In this document: positions 8,595 to 16,404 of the stretch, piece by piece
Layout of the letters: each line of letters opens with the position of its first letter
Position numbering within the stretch: the first letter of the stretch is position 1
Source of the DNA: an uncultured Williamsia sp.
Lineage (GTDB): Bacteria > Actinomycetota > Actinomycetes > Mycobacteriales > Mycobacteriaceae
Direction: 5' to 3'
Length of the DNA stretch: 64,000 nt
Assembly: GCF_947494875.1 (NCBI RefSeq)
Contig: NZ_CANLWM010000003.1
Coordinates: forward strand, 248,001-312,000
The notes under the pieces: generated by a model
Seen by the model: only the letters and a program-made list of their open reading frames with translations
What the model was told of the DNA's origin: nothing
Databases searched by the model: none
Made by a program: the position numbers and the translations under genes

Positions 8595-9770
8595 GTGCAG
8601 TTCACCGACAGCCCCGAACTCGCGCAGCTCCGGACGGAGGTGCGCGACCACCTGACCGAGGTGATGACACCCGAGCGGCGCGAACGGATCTACCGTAGCG
8701 GCGTCTCGCACGACAAGGACCTGATCGCCGGTCTCGTCGACCGTGGCTGGTTCGTCCCCCCGCACCTCGCCGAGGCCGTCGGCGCGCCCGTCCGCACCGC
8801 GGTCGAGCAGAGCGCCATCGACGCGGAGCTGATGTACGCCGACGCCCCGACGTATCTCTCCGCGACCACGATGATGGTGGCGTCGGTGATCCATCACGCG
8901 GGGACCGACGAGATGAAGGAACGCATCCTCGGGCCGGCGCTGGGCGGCGAGGTCACCATCGCGCTCGGCTTCACCGAGCCGGAGTCCGGCTCCGACGTCG
9001 CCGCCGCGGCGACCCGTGCGGTGCGCGACGGCGACGACTGGGTCATCAACGGCTCGAAGATGTTCACCACCAACGGTCACATCGCCGACTACGTCTTCCT
9101 GCTCGCCCGGACCGACCCGACCGTCCCGAAGCACAAGGGCCTCACCATGTTCCTCGTGCCCATGGACACACCGGGGTGCGACGCGCAGGCGGTGTGGACC
9201 CTCTCCGGCGAGCGCACGAACATCACGTTCTACAGCGACGTGCGGATCGGCGACGAGCAGCGCATCGGCGACGTGAACGCCGGGTGGAGTGTGCTGAACA
9301 TCGCCCTGGTCGACGAGCACGCGTCGAGTTGGGGTCCGCACCTCGCCCGGCTCCTGCACCACGCCGAGGCCTGGGCGCACGAGAAGCGGGTGGACGACCA
9401 GGGTGTCACCGCCACCCCGATCGACGACCCGGCGACGCGGCGTCGGCTCGCCCGCATCGCCATGGAGGTCGAGGTGTCGGACCTCCTGCAGCAGCGCTGC
9501 CTGTGGATGTCGGGCAACGGCGACATGCCGATCGCCGAGGGTCCGATGTCGAAGCTGTACAGCACCGAGGCACTGGAGCGCGCGACCGAGGACGTCGTGG
9601 AGATGGTCGGCCCGGACGGGTTGCGTTCGTACCTCGAGCCGACCGCCCCCGAGGACGGGATGTTCGAGCAGACCATGCGGTTCAGCCTGGGCACCACGAT
9701 CTACGCGGGTACGAGTGAGGTCCAGCGCACGATCATCGCCCAGCGGGGCTTGAAGCTGCCGCGGACCTGA
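8595..9770 (+). CDS. Acyl-CoA dehydrogenase, catalytic-type subunit
   Basis: 391 residues from a GTG eight bases after AGGAGG. The FAD/substrate strand ALGFTEPESGSDV is near residue 125, followed by WVINGSKMFTTNGHIADY. The C-terminus has the conserved GTTIYAGTSEVQRTIIAQR. FAD-linked alpha,beta-dehydrogenation of an acyl-CoA is expected. The catalytic Glu position is not certain from reading alone. It is divergent from the smaller dehydrogenase and followed by a strong terminator, so it is transcribed alone. Its preference for branched or cyclic substrates is only inferred from the surrounding genes. Confidence 0.9.
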   Translation: MQFTDSPELAQLRTEVRDHLTEVMTPERRERIYRSGVSHDKDLIAGLVDRGWFVPPHLAEAVGAPVRTAVEQSAIDAELMYADAPTYLSATTMMVASVIHHAGTDEMKERILGPALGGEVTIALGFTEPESGSDVAAAATRAVRDGDDWVINGSKMFTTNGHIADYVFLLARTDPTVPKHKGLTMFLVPMDTPGCDAQAVWTLSGERTNITFYSDVRIGDEQRIGDVNAGWSVLNIALVDEHASSWGPHLARLLHHAEAWAHEKRVDDQGVTATPIDDPATRRRLARIAMEVEVSDLLQQRCLWMSGNGDMPIAEGPMSKLYSTEALERATEDVVEMVGPDGLRSYLEPTAPEDGMFEQTMRFSLGTTIYAGTSEVQRTIIAQRGLKLPRT

Positions 9771-9775
9771 GGCGC

Positions 9776-9807
9776 ACGCGTCCGCGGGGATCTCGCCGCG
9801 GACGCGT
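9776..9807. terminator. Bidirectional terminator hairpin
   Basis: A perfect 12-bp stem, ACGCGTCCGCGG (9776-9787) with CCGCGGACGCGT (9796-9807), has an 8-nt loop. It lies between convergent genes, and its right end touches the stop codon of the tetR gene. Confidence 0.78.
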
Positions 9808-10574
9808 CAGCTCTTCGCGCGGGTGCGTGGTGCGGTACGCGGTTTCGTCGTCTTGCGCGGCATGACGCGCGGGCCGGCGGCCTCGGACGGTGTCGTCACG
9901 GCCTGGTGACACCACGACCACATGTCGTCGACCGACAGCGGGACGTTGGGTCCGGTCAGGTTGAAGACACCGATCTGGGCGAAGCCCGACAGCGTCGTGC
10001 TCAGCAGCGACGTGATCTGTGCCGCCGTGAGATCCGTGCGGATCAGGCCCTCGTCCTGGCACGCCGCGACGATGCGCGCGAGGAGCCGGTGCTGGGGCTC
10101 CCACACCTTCCAGAAGTCCGCGGGCCGTTCGATCTCCAGGCTCAGGTGGTAGATCGTGACCATCCGGCCACCCTTGTCCTCCGACGACTGCGCGCGCGAC
10201 AGGAATCCCCGACAGAAGGCCTCCAGCTGCTCCATGGAGCCCTCGACGCCGGACACCTGTTGGCGGAGGTCCTCGGTGAACTGGCTCGTCAGGTCCTCGT
10301 ACAACGCGAGGAGCAACTCCTCCTTGCCGGCGAAATGCTGATAGAAGGCACGCAGGCTGAGGTTGGAGCGCTCGATGAGCGTCTGCACGGTGAAGTCGGC
10401 GCGTCCGGATTCCTCGACGAGATCGAGGGCCGCGGCGAGGAACCGCGAGCTCCGTGCCAGGGCTCGCGCCCGCGCCGCACTCAGACGGCGGTCGATGGTC
10501 CGCTGCTTCCACAGCGGCGCATCGCCGTCCGTCACATCGGCCGGTGCGTCCGACGCGGCCTCGTCACTGCTCAT
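9807..10574 (-). CDS. TetR-family transcriptional regulator
   Basis: 255 residues. After a 40-residue polar leader comes the HTH domain: AALDLVEESGRADFTVQTLIERSNLSL, then RAFYQHFAGKEELLLALYED (roughly residues 47-95). The C-terminus is a basic, Thr/Arg/Lys-rich tail (PRKTTKPRTAPRTRAKS). The gene lies 55 bp after the enoyl-CoA hydratase and may be the last gene of the HpcH operon. A weak copy of the region 1 motif sits in that gap. It is the better placed of the two candidate regulators of the sites at 8.5 and 14.5 kb. This link is inferred. Confidence 0.9.
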   Translation of the reverse strand: MSSDEAASDAPADVTDGDAPLWKQRTIDRRLSAARARALARSSRFLAAALDLVEESGRADFTVQTLIERSNLSLRAFYQHFAGKEELLLALYEDLTSQFTEDLRQQVSGVEGSMEQLEAFCRGFLSRAQSSEDKGGRMVTIYHLSLEIERPADFWKVWEPQHRLLARIVAACQDEGLIRTDLTAAQITSLLSTTLSGFAQIGVFNLTGPNVPLSVDDMWSWCHQAVTTPSEAAGPRVMPRKTTKPRTAPRTRAKS

Positions 10575-10592
10575 TTCCTCAGGTTACGACAT

Positions 10593-10610
10593 GTGAGAAT
10601 GCTCGTGCTC
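10593..10610 (-). promoter_or_regulatory. Weak candidate operator before tetR (site E)
   Basis: GTGAGAATGCTCGTGCTC lies 19 bp before the tetR start. Its GAGAATGC half matches the region 1 motif; the other half does not (8 of 15 overall). It could be an autoregulatory half-site, but chance is possible. Confidence 0.25.
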
Positions 10611-10629
10611 GCCTGACACGGCTGCGGGG

Positions 10630-11451
10630 TCACGACGACGTCCACTCGGGGTCGCGCTTCTCCATGAACGCGCGAGGCCCCTCGACGGCGTCCTTGGTCA
10701 GTGCCACCTTCATCCGATAGTTCTCCGCGATCAGCTCCGCCTCGTAGATCGGCAGGGTCAACCCCTTGCGGATGGCCATGCGTGTTCCCCGAACCGCCAG
10801 CGGCGCATTGCGATTGATGATCGCGGCCACCTCCCAGGCCCGGGACATCAGATCGTCGTGCGCGACGACCTCGGTGACGAGTCCGAGGTCGAACGCGCGC
10901 TCGACGGAGAGACGTTCGTGCTTGCCGGTCAGGGCCATTCTCATCGCGACCGGCAACGGCAACACCCGGGCCAGTCGGACGGCCTCGCGACCGGAGGTGA
11001 GACCGATGCTGACGTGGGGGTCCATGAACGCCGCCTGATCCGAGGCGATCGTCACGTCGGCCGTGGTGACGAAGTCCAGCCCCGCGCCGCATGCCAGGCC
11101 GTTCACGGCGCAGATGATCGGCTTAGTGGTCTGCAGCCACGGCGGGGTGGCCTCCTGCGGTGCGTCCCACTGGCGCATGGAGCTGAGGACGGGCTCGCCC
11201 TGGGTGTCGATCCCCGCTGCGTTGGTGGTGTCGTGCCCGTCTGCCTTGGAGACGTCCGCACCGACGCAGAGTGCTCTTCCCGTACCCGTGAGGATCAGTG
11301 TCCAGACGTCGTCGCGCGCCTCGAGTTCGGCGTAGACCCCCGCGAGTTCGGCGATCATCTCGTCGTTGATGGCGTTGAGCACATGCGGACGGTTCAGCGT
11401 GACACATGCTGTCCTGTCCCGGATCTCGACCTCGATGGTCTCGTACGACAT
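10630..11451 (-). CDS. Enoyl-CoA hydratase/isomerase family protein
   Basis: 273 residues from the ATG at 11451. Crotonase features: VTLNRPHVLNAIND, then ALCVGADVSKADG (oxyanion hole 1), PIICAVNGLACGAGLDFVTTADVTIAS (oxyanion hole 2, spans about residues 95-121) and FMDPHVSIGLTSGREAVRLARVLP. In the last segment the usual acid pair is not obvious, so hydratase activity is not assured. It is the fourth gene after the aldolase, dioxygenase and hydroxyacid dehydrogenase, with a 38-bp gap, and probably belongs to that operon. Confidence 0.87.
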   Translation of the reverse strand: MSYETIEVEIRDRTACVTLNRPHVLNAINDEMIAELAGVYAELEARDDVWTLILTGTGRALCVGADVSKADGHDTTNAAGIDTQGEPVLSSMRQWDAPQEATPPWLQTTKPIICAVNGLACGAGLDFVTTADVTIASDQAAFMDPHVSIGLTSGREAVRLARVLPLPVAMRMALTGKHERLSVERAFDLGLVTEVVAHDDLMSRAWEVAAIINRNAPLAVRGTRMAIRKGLTLPIYEAELIAENYRMKVALTKDAVEGPRAFMEKRDPEWTSS

Positions 11452-11489
11452 GGGGCCCTCTCGTCTCGTGCCTCTCGCGGCGACCGCTG

Positions 11490-12563
11490 TCATGAGGTCG
11501 TGATCGTGTCGTGCCGTGGGGCCACGGGCGTACCGAACAGTGCCTCGAACCGCTCCGTGAACGCCGGCCACACGCCCGGGTTGATCAGCCGTGGCGGGTG
11601 CGCACCGCTCAGCAGCTGCGTCCACTGCTGCGCGGTCGCGACCGCGATGTCGCGGGCCGCCTCGCGGGTGATCCCGGCGAGGTGCGGCGTGGCGACCACG
11701 GAGTCGAGAGCGAGCAGCGGCTCGTCGGCGGTCGGCGGTTCGGTGTGGAACACGTCGAGTCCCGCACCGGCGATCCGGCCCTCGGTCAGCGCGGAGTACA
11801 GCGCCTGCTCGTCGTGGATCGGACCGCGGGCCGTGGAGATGAAATATGCGGTCGCCTTCATCGTGGCGAACTCCCGCTTGCCGATCAGCCCCCGCGTCTG
11901 ATCGGTGAGCGGGCAGGTCACCTGGACGAAGTCCGCCCGCGCGAGCAGGTCCGGCAGGTCGGTCACCGTCACCCCGCGAGCCCGCGCGGCGGCGGGTGTG
12001 AGGTACGGGTCGAACACCAGCACCTCCATCGCGAAGGGTGCGCAGAGTTCGACGAGTCGACCACCGATCGCGCCCATCCCGATGACGCCCAGCGTCTTCC
12101 CCGACAACTGGCTCCCCTGCAGGGAGAGTCGATGACCCAGGCTGCCGGCCCGCAGGGCTCGGTCCGCCCGCGTCACGTTCTTGGCGAGGTCGAGCATGAA
12201 GCCCAGGGCGTGCTCGGCGACCGCCTCGGCGCCGGGACCGGAGTTGTTGCACACGGCGATCCCCGCGCGGGTGCAGGCCTCGACGTCGATCACGTCGTAA
12301 CCTGCGCCCGCGGAGCACACCGCGAGCAGATCCGGACACCGCCGGATCAGCTCCTCCCCCACGAGCCACTGGTCGCCGTCGGCGAACTGGCTGACGTCGG
12401 TCCGCGTGGCGACCTGGTACCCGTGGGCGCCCTGCAGCAGCGCCCAGGCCGCCTCGGGGTCGGCGAGGTCGAGGTGGACCACGTCGAGGTCGACGTCGGA
12501 GGCGGCGAGCACGTCACCCGCCGCGGGGTCCGTCCACCGTTCGTAGACGAGCCGAGGGGTCAT
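11490..12563 (-). CDS. D-isomer specific 2-hydroxyacid dehydrogenase
   Basis: 357 residues. Its ATG overlaps the stop of the dioxygenase gene (TGATG), so translation is coupled. The NAD-binding domain shows KTLGVIGMGAIGGRLVELC with downstream acidic FDPY. The catalytic regions are TARGPIHDEQAL (Arg), GLDVFHTEPP (Glu) and ATPHLAGIT (His). It converts a D-2-hydroxyacid to the 2-oxoacid or the reverse. Next to an HpcH/HpaI aldolase, which makes or cleaves 2-oxo-4-hydroxyacids or 2-hydroxyacyl compounds, it would handle a short 2-oxo or 2-hydroxy acid. The substrate is unknown. Confidence 0.88.
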   Translation of the reverse strand: MTPRLVYERWTDPAAGDVLAASDVDLDVVHLDLADPEAAWALLQGAHGYQVATRTDVSQFADGDQWLVGEELIRRCPDLLAVCSAGAGYDVIDVEACTRAGIAVCNNSGPGAEAVAEHALGFMLDLAKNVTRADRALRAGSLGHRLSLQGSQLSGKTLGVIGMGAIGGRLVELCAPFAMEVLVFDPYLTPAAARARGVTVTDLPDLLARADFVQVTCPLTDQTRGLIGKREFATMKATAYFISTARGPIHDEQALYSALTEGRIAGAGLDVFHTEPPTADEPLLALDSVVATPHLAGITREAARDIAVATAQQWTQLLSGAHPPRLINPGVWPAFTERFEALFGTPVAPRHDTITTS

Positions 12564-13675
12564 CAGTCGACCTTGGGCTTCGCCTGCGCCGCCTTGAACA
12601 TGTCCGCCAGTGCGCTGTCGACGTTCTTGTAGTCGTTCGTCGCGATGGCGCCGTCGCGGCCCGGGACCACGTCGTAGCCGAGGCGGAGATCCTTGTTCTC
12701 CATGTGGAAGTACTCCCGTCCCTGCGGCAGCCGGCGATCCGACAGCGGGACCTCCATCCACGCGCGCAGGAAGCACCGCGCCTTCTTCGGATCGGTCCCC
12801 GAGACGAAGTCGGACCGCGAGTGACACATCGCGAAGTTGTTCGCGACGCCGGCCTCGCCGGACTCCAGACGGAACTCCACCTGCTGGCGGATGAGCACCG
12901 TCCGCAGGTAGTCGATGGCCTCGGTCTCCTTCTCCGTGAACTCCCGTCCCAGGGCGTGCATGGCGGGCAGGATGCTGCTGTAGGTGAAGTTGATGCAGAT
13001 CTTGCCGTCCACCTGGGAGAACACGGGGACGTTGTACGGGGTCACATCCGGCTGATCGTCCGGCTGCTCACTGCGACGATGGTGCGGGAAGCCCTCGTAG
13101 AGCACCTCCAGGAGGTCGGGTCGGTTCTCCAGGACGGTGTTGTGCGCCGCCGGTCCGCTCGAGAACTGGCTGGCGCCACCCTCCATCGCGGGGTACACGC
13201 ACAGCAGCGACAGGATGTCCGCCGCGTCGTTGTGCATCGCGAGCTCCGCGCTCGACTTTGTGCCGCGGGCCGGCTGCACACCGTTGGGGAGGATCTCCTC
13301 CTGCACACGCACCATCCGGTGACCCATCGAGTTGTTCGACACGAGGTACCCGAGGTGGGTGCAGAAGGCCCAGTACATCCGCTCGAGTTCCTCGATCGAG
13401 TGCTCCTCGACCGGGAAACCACGGACGACGGCGAGGCCGCGTCCGAACATGATCTCGCGGTAGATCTTCTCGAAGTCGTCGTTCAGACCCGGATGACGAG
13501 CGTCCTCCGGGGTGATCTCGTCACGACCCTTGTGCGCGGTCGCGGCGAGGATCGAGCGCAGGGCCTCGAGGTTCTTGGCCGAGAGGTCGAACGCGAAGTC
13601 GTCCTTCCCCGTGAACGTCGCTCCGGTCCACGCCATCGGGTCGTCGACCTTCTGCTGATAGATCGCTGTGGGCAT
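12563..13675 (-). CDS. TfdA/TauD-family Fe(II)/2-oxoglutarate-dependent dioxygenase
   Basis: 370 residues from an ATG with GGAGG five bases upstream. The iron facial triad is visible: His148 and Asp150 in AMHNDAAD, and the distal His285 in MCHSRSDF. ARCFLRAWM further on supplies the 2-oxoglutarate-binding Arg. It should hydroxylate an unactivated carbon of an acid or ester, using O2 and 2-oxoglutarate. Length is somewhat above the TauD norm (about 280-300). It starts 51 bp after the aldolase gene and overlaps the hydroxyacid dehydrogenase gene. In this operon it could provide the alcohol that the later enzymes oxidise. Confidence 0.87.
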   Translation of the reverse strand: MPTAIYQQKVDDPMAWTGATFTGKDDFAFDLSAKNLEALRSILAATAHKGRDEITPEDARHPGLNDDFEKIYREIMFGRGLAVVRGFPVEEHSIEELERMYWAFCTHLGYLVSNNSMGHRMVRVQEEILPNGVQPARGTKSSAELAMHNDAADILSLLCVYPAMEGGASQFSSGPAAHNTVLENRPDLLEVLYEGFPHHRRSEQPDDQPDVTPYNVPVFSQVDGKICINFTYSSILPAMHALGREFTEKETEAIDYLRTVLIRQQVEFRLESGEAGVANNFAMCHSRSDFVSGTDPKKARCFLRAWMEVPLSDRRLPQGREYFHMENKDLRLGYDVVPGRDGAIATNDYKNVDSALADMFKAAQAKPKVD

Positions 13676-13725
13676 CTCATCCTCCAATCTGTCGGGCCCC
13701 CACCGCGATGTGCGGGCCGTCGTTG

Positions 13726-14532
13726 TCATCTGGTGGCGGTCATCCGGGTGGTGCCGGCCTCGTCGAGCGCACGCAGCGTCCGGACGCGGTCGCCGGCCGC
13801 GACGGTCATGAAGCCGAGATCGGTCCCGGCGGAGACGAACCGCAGACCCCGGTCGACGTAGCGCCGGAGCAGATCGACCGCGGGGACCCCCGCGACACCG
13901 AACGCCGGGCCGCGCGCCCGACAGGCGTCCGCGACGCGGCAGACGGCCTCGTCGAACACATCCGAGGCGAAGTCCTCGTGGACGCCGAGGTCGAGGGACA
14001 GGTCGTTCGCGCCGAGCAGGATCATGTCGACACCGGGTACGGCGGCGATCTCGTCCACGGCGGAGAGTCCCGCCCTCGACTCGACCATCACCGTCACGCT
14101 GGTGAAGGCCCGCGCCGCGACCATGACCTCCGCGACAGAACGGTGGCCGTATCCCGTGGCCGCGGTGGGACCCGAGACCGATCGGCGTCCCGTCGGGGGG
14201 AAATGCGCCGCGGCGACGACATCGGCTGCCTGACGTGCACTCTCGATGTGCGGGACGATCACCCCGGTCGCCCCGACGTCGAGTGCGCGCCCGATGCCGG
14301 ACGCGTCGTGGCCCGACACGCGCACCAGCGCCACGATTCCCGCGGAGACCGCAGCCGAACACAGGTCAGCAGCCGCGTCCAGCGGAAGGGCGGTGTGTTC
14401 GAGGTCGACGTACACCGCGTCGAACCCGCATGTGGCCGCGACCATGGGCACCACCGGTGAGCGAAAGTGCTGCACAGCCATGCACAGCACGACACCATCG
14501 GTGTCGAGTGCGTCGCGCAGACCGGCCGTCAC
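13726..14532 (-). CDS. HpcH/HpaI aldolase family protein
   Basis: 268 residues from a GTG at 14532. An in-frame ATG at 14568 would add 12 residues but lies within the operator palindromes, so the shorter form is preferred. Neither start has a good ribosome site. Family features: FDAVYVDLEHTALPLD, GATGVIVPHIESARQAADVV, TVMVESRAGL (metal-binding Glu) and DMILLGANDLSLDLG (metal-binding Asp). Such class II aldolases act on 2-oxo-4-hydroxyacids or 4-hydroxy acyl compounds with a divalent metal. It opens the operon with the dioxygenase, hydroxyacid dehydrogenase and hydratase. Its true substrate is unknown. Confidence 0.85.
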   Translation of the reverse strand: MTAGLRDALDTDGVVLCMAVQHFRSPVVPMVAATCGFDAVYVDLEHTALPLDAAADLCSAAVSAGIVALVRVSGHDASGIGRALDVGATGVIVPHIESARQAADVVAAAHFPPTGRRSVSGPTAATGYGHRSVAEVMVAARAFTSVTVMVESRAGLSAVDEIAAVPGVDMILLGANDLSLDLGVHEDFASDVFDEAVCRVADACRARGPAFGVAGVPAVDLLRRYVDRGLRFVSAGTDLGFMTVAAGDRVRTLRALDEAGTTRMTATR

Positions 14533-14551
14533 ACCGCAACCGTAGCGGATT

Positions 14552-14589
14552 GAGAACGACGTTTCCACGAATGGAGAAATGCTGTTCTC
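14552..14589. promoter_or_regulatory. Double operator in divergent promoter (site B)
   Basis: Two copies of the region 1 motif lie head to head between the aldolase operon and the thiolase-like gene. GAGAACGACGTTTCC (14552-14566) reads GGAAACGTCGTTCTC on the minus strand. AGAAATGCTGTTCTC (14575-14589) is on the plus strand. Each differs from site A at only two of 15 positions. This is the strongest example of the motif and fits joint control of both transcripts. Confidence 0.6.
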
Positions 14590-14610
14590 GTCGTGTGGTA
14601 GACCTCTGCC

Positions 14611-15759
14611 ATGGCTTCACGGGCGGTGGCGATCGTCGGCGCGGCACTCTCCGAGTGCGGTCGTGTCCCCGACATGACAGCGCGCGGGCTCGCCGCCCAG
14701 GCCGCTCGGCGCGCTCTCGCCGACTCCGGACTGGACAAGGACGACATCGACGGGTTCGGGGCCCACGGCGCACTGCTGAGTCCGGTCGACGCGGCCGAGC
14801 ACCTCGGTCTGCGCCCGTCCTGGGTCGATTCGACCGATGTCGGGGGTTCCTCCTGGGTCGCGATGGCCCAGCACGCCGCAGCGGCGATCGCGGTGGGCGA
14901 GGTCGACGTCGTCCTGCTGACCTACGGCTCGACAGCGCGATCCGACGTCAAACGCAAGGTGCGGGGGTCGGCCGCGGCGATGCCGACCGGCGGACCGATG
15001 CAGTTCGAGACCCAGTACGGCGCGACGCTGATCGCGAAGTACGCGATGGCCGCCCGCCGCCACATGATCGAGTTCGGGACGACCTGCGAGCAACTCGCCG
15101 AGATCGCCGTCGCCGCACACGAGTGGGGGGCGATGAACCCCGACGCGTTCGAGTCGTTCTCGATCACCGCCGACGACGTGGCCGCGGCGCCGATGCTCGC
15201 CGACCCGTTCACCGCGAAACACGTCTGCCTGCGCACCGACGGTGGTGGCGCAGTCGTCCTCGCGGCGGAGGAGAGGGTGGGCGACTGCGCGGCGGCGCCG
15301 GTGTGGATCCGGGGCAGCGCGCAGGCCGCGAGTCACGTCTCGATGTCCGCGTGGGGTGACTTCACGCGGTCGCCCGCGGCGGACTCGGGACCGGCTGCCT
15401 TCGCCCGGGCGGGTGTGTCTCCGGACGACATCGACGTCTGCCAGCTCTACGACTCGTTCACCCACACGGTGCTGACGACGGTGGAGGACCTCGGGTTCTG
15501 CGAGAAGGGCGAGGGCGGGCCGTTCATCGCGGAGGGTCGCCTCCGGCCCGGGGGGTCGTTGCCCACGAACACCGACGGCGGCGGACTCGCGTCCTGCCAT
15601 CCCGGGATGCGCGGGATGTTCCTGATGGTCGAGGCGGTCCGTCAGCTGCGCGGGGTCTGCGGTGATCGACAGGTCCCGGACGCCGCGCTGGCCTGCGTGA
15701 ACGCGATGGGAGGGTTCATGTCCCACTCGGCGACGATGATCCTGGGGACGAGCCGATGA
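14611..15759 (+). CDS. SCP2-thiolase-like protein (Ltp2-type aldolase candidate)
   Basis: 382 residues of thiolase fold. The usual nucleophilic Cys region reads STDVGGSSWVAM, with no Cys. The C-terminal block reads GGGLASCHPGMRGMFLMVEAVRQLRG, and the final Cys motif is replaced by NAMGGFMSHSATM. This is the pattern of the non-thiolytic SCP2 group, which includes the steroid side-chain retro-aldolase Ltp2. The next gene, a DUF35 protein, overlaps it by ATGA, and Ltp2-type aldolases need a DUF35 partner. A retro-aldol cleavage of a hydroxyacyl-CoA is therefore the likeliest role. This is inferred from family knowledge and context. Confidence 0.85.
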   Translation: MASRAVAIVGAALSECGRVPDMTARGLAAQAARRALADSGLDKDDIDGFGAHGALLSPVDAAEHLGLRPSWVDSTDVGGSSWVAMAQHAAAAIAVGEVDVVLLTYGSTARSDVKRKVRGSAAAMPTGGPMQFETQYGATLIAKYAMAARRHMIEFGTTCEQLAEIAVAAHEWGAMNPDAFESFSITADDVAAAPMLADPFTAKHVCLRTDGGGAVVLAAEERVGDCAAAPVWIRGSAQAASHVSMSAWGDFTRSPAADSGPAAFARAGVSPDDIDVCQLYDSFTHTVLTTVEDLGFCEKGEGGPFIAEGRLRPGGSLPTNTDGGGLASCHPGMRGMFLMVEAVRQLRGVCGDRQVPDAALACVNAMGGFMSHSATMILGTSR

Positions 15760-16181
15760 GTGAGCTGCGGGTCGCGCCCGACGAGCCGACACCGGATCTC
15801 GACACCGAATGGTGGTGGGATGCGATCGACGGCCACCGGCTGATGGTCGTCCGGTGTCCCCGATGCGACCGGGTCACCGCGGTGGCCGCGGCGTTCTGCC
15901 CGCGGTGCTGGGCCGAGGACGTGGAGCGCGTGCCCGCGTCGGGCACCGCGACGCTGTACACCTGGACCACCGTGCTCCAGGGGTACGGACCGTTCGCCGA
16001 GAAGGCACCGTATGTCGTCGCGATGGTCGACCTCGAGGAGGGGCCCCGCCTCATGACGGAGATCGTGGACGCGGATCCGGCAACCCTCCACGCCGGACTG
16101 CGATTGACAGTAGGTTTTCGGGACCGCGAGAAGGGCCGCGCGGTGATGGTGTTCGCGCCGACCACGGACACGGTTCGATGA
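15756..16181 (+). CDS. DUF35 OB-fold/zinc-ribbon protein, partner of the thiolase-like protein
   Basis: 141 residues. A rubredoxin-like zinc ribbon (Cys34-x-x-Cys37 and Cys48-x-x-Cys51, in VVRCPRCDRV and AFCPRCW) precedes an OB-fold (TATLYTWTTVLQGYGPF; PYVVAMVDLEEG). The start overlaps the thiolase-like stop (ATGA), so the two are coupled. DUF35 proteins form complexes with SCP2-type thiolase-like enzymes and complete their active site. The pairing with the preceding gene is well supported by order and overlap. Confidence 0.88.
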   Translation: MSELRVAPDEPTPDLDTEWWWDAIDGHRLMVVRCPRCDRVTAVAAAFCPRCWAEDVERVPASGTATLYTWTTVLQGYGPFAEKAPYVVAMVDLEEGPRLMTEIVDADPATLHAGLRLTVGFRDREKGRAVMVFAPTTDTVR

Positions 16182-16274
16182 GCGCGACGCCGTCCGCGTC
16201 GAGTCTGAGAATCTGCGACATGCATGACGAATCCAGTCCGCAAGGGCCGTTCGGGCAGTACCGTACGGATGCCG

Positions 16275-16295
16275 TTACTGTAAGACCGTCAGTTG
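16275..16295. promoter_or_regulatory. Candidate operator of the mce-linked regulon (site 1, weaker copy)
   Basis: TTACTGTA (16275-16282), 5 nt, then GTCAGTTG (16288-16295). It matches the pattern TTACYGTN-N5-NNCAGTAA, whose perfect copy is at 30606-30626. It lies 110 bp before the aldehyde dehydrogenase that heads the mce operon. The right arm is imperfect, so the site is less certain than the others. Confidence 0.45.
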
Positions 16296-16404
16296 GGACA
16301 CCGGCGGGCACGCCATCCGCGAGCACGACGCCGCCACAACCGCTTTCGCCCGAACAGACATCGCCGCACAGGCCCCCACGACGTGGGCGACCGAGGAGCA
16401 CGAG

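Noticed and set aside
6810-9380. An 856-codon open frame on the minus strand.
   Set aside because: It runs through several real genes on both strands, including a thioesterase and two acyl-CoA dehydrogenases with clear motifs and ribosome sites. It has no recognisable product.
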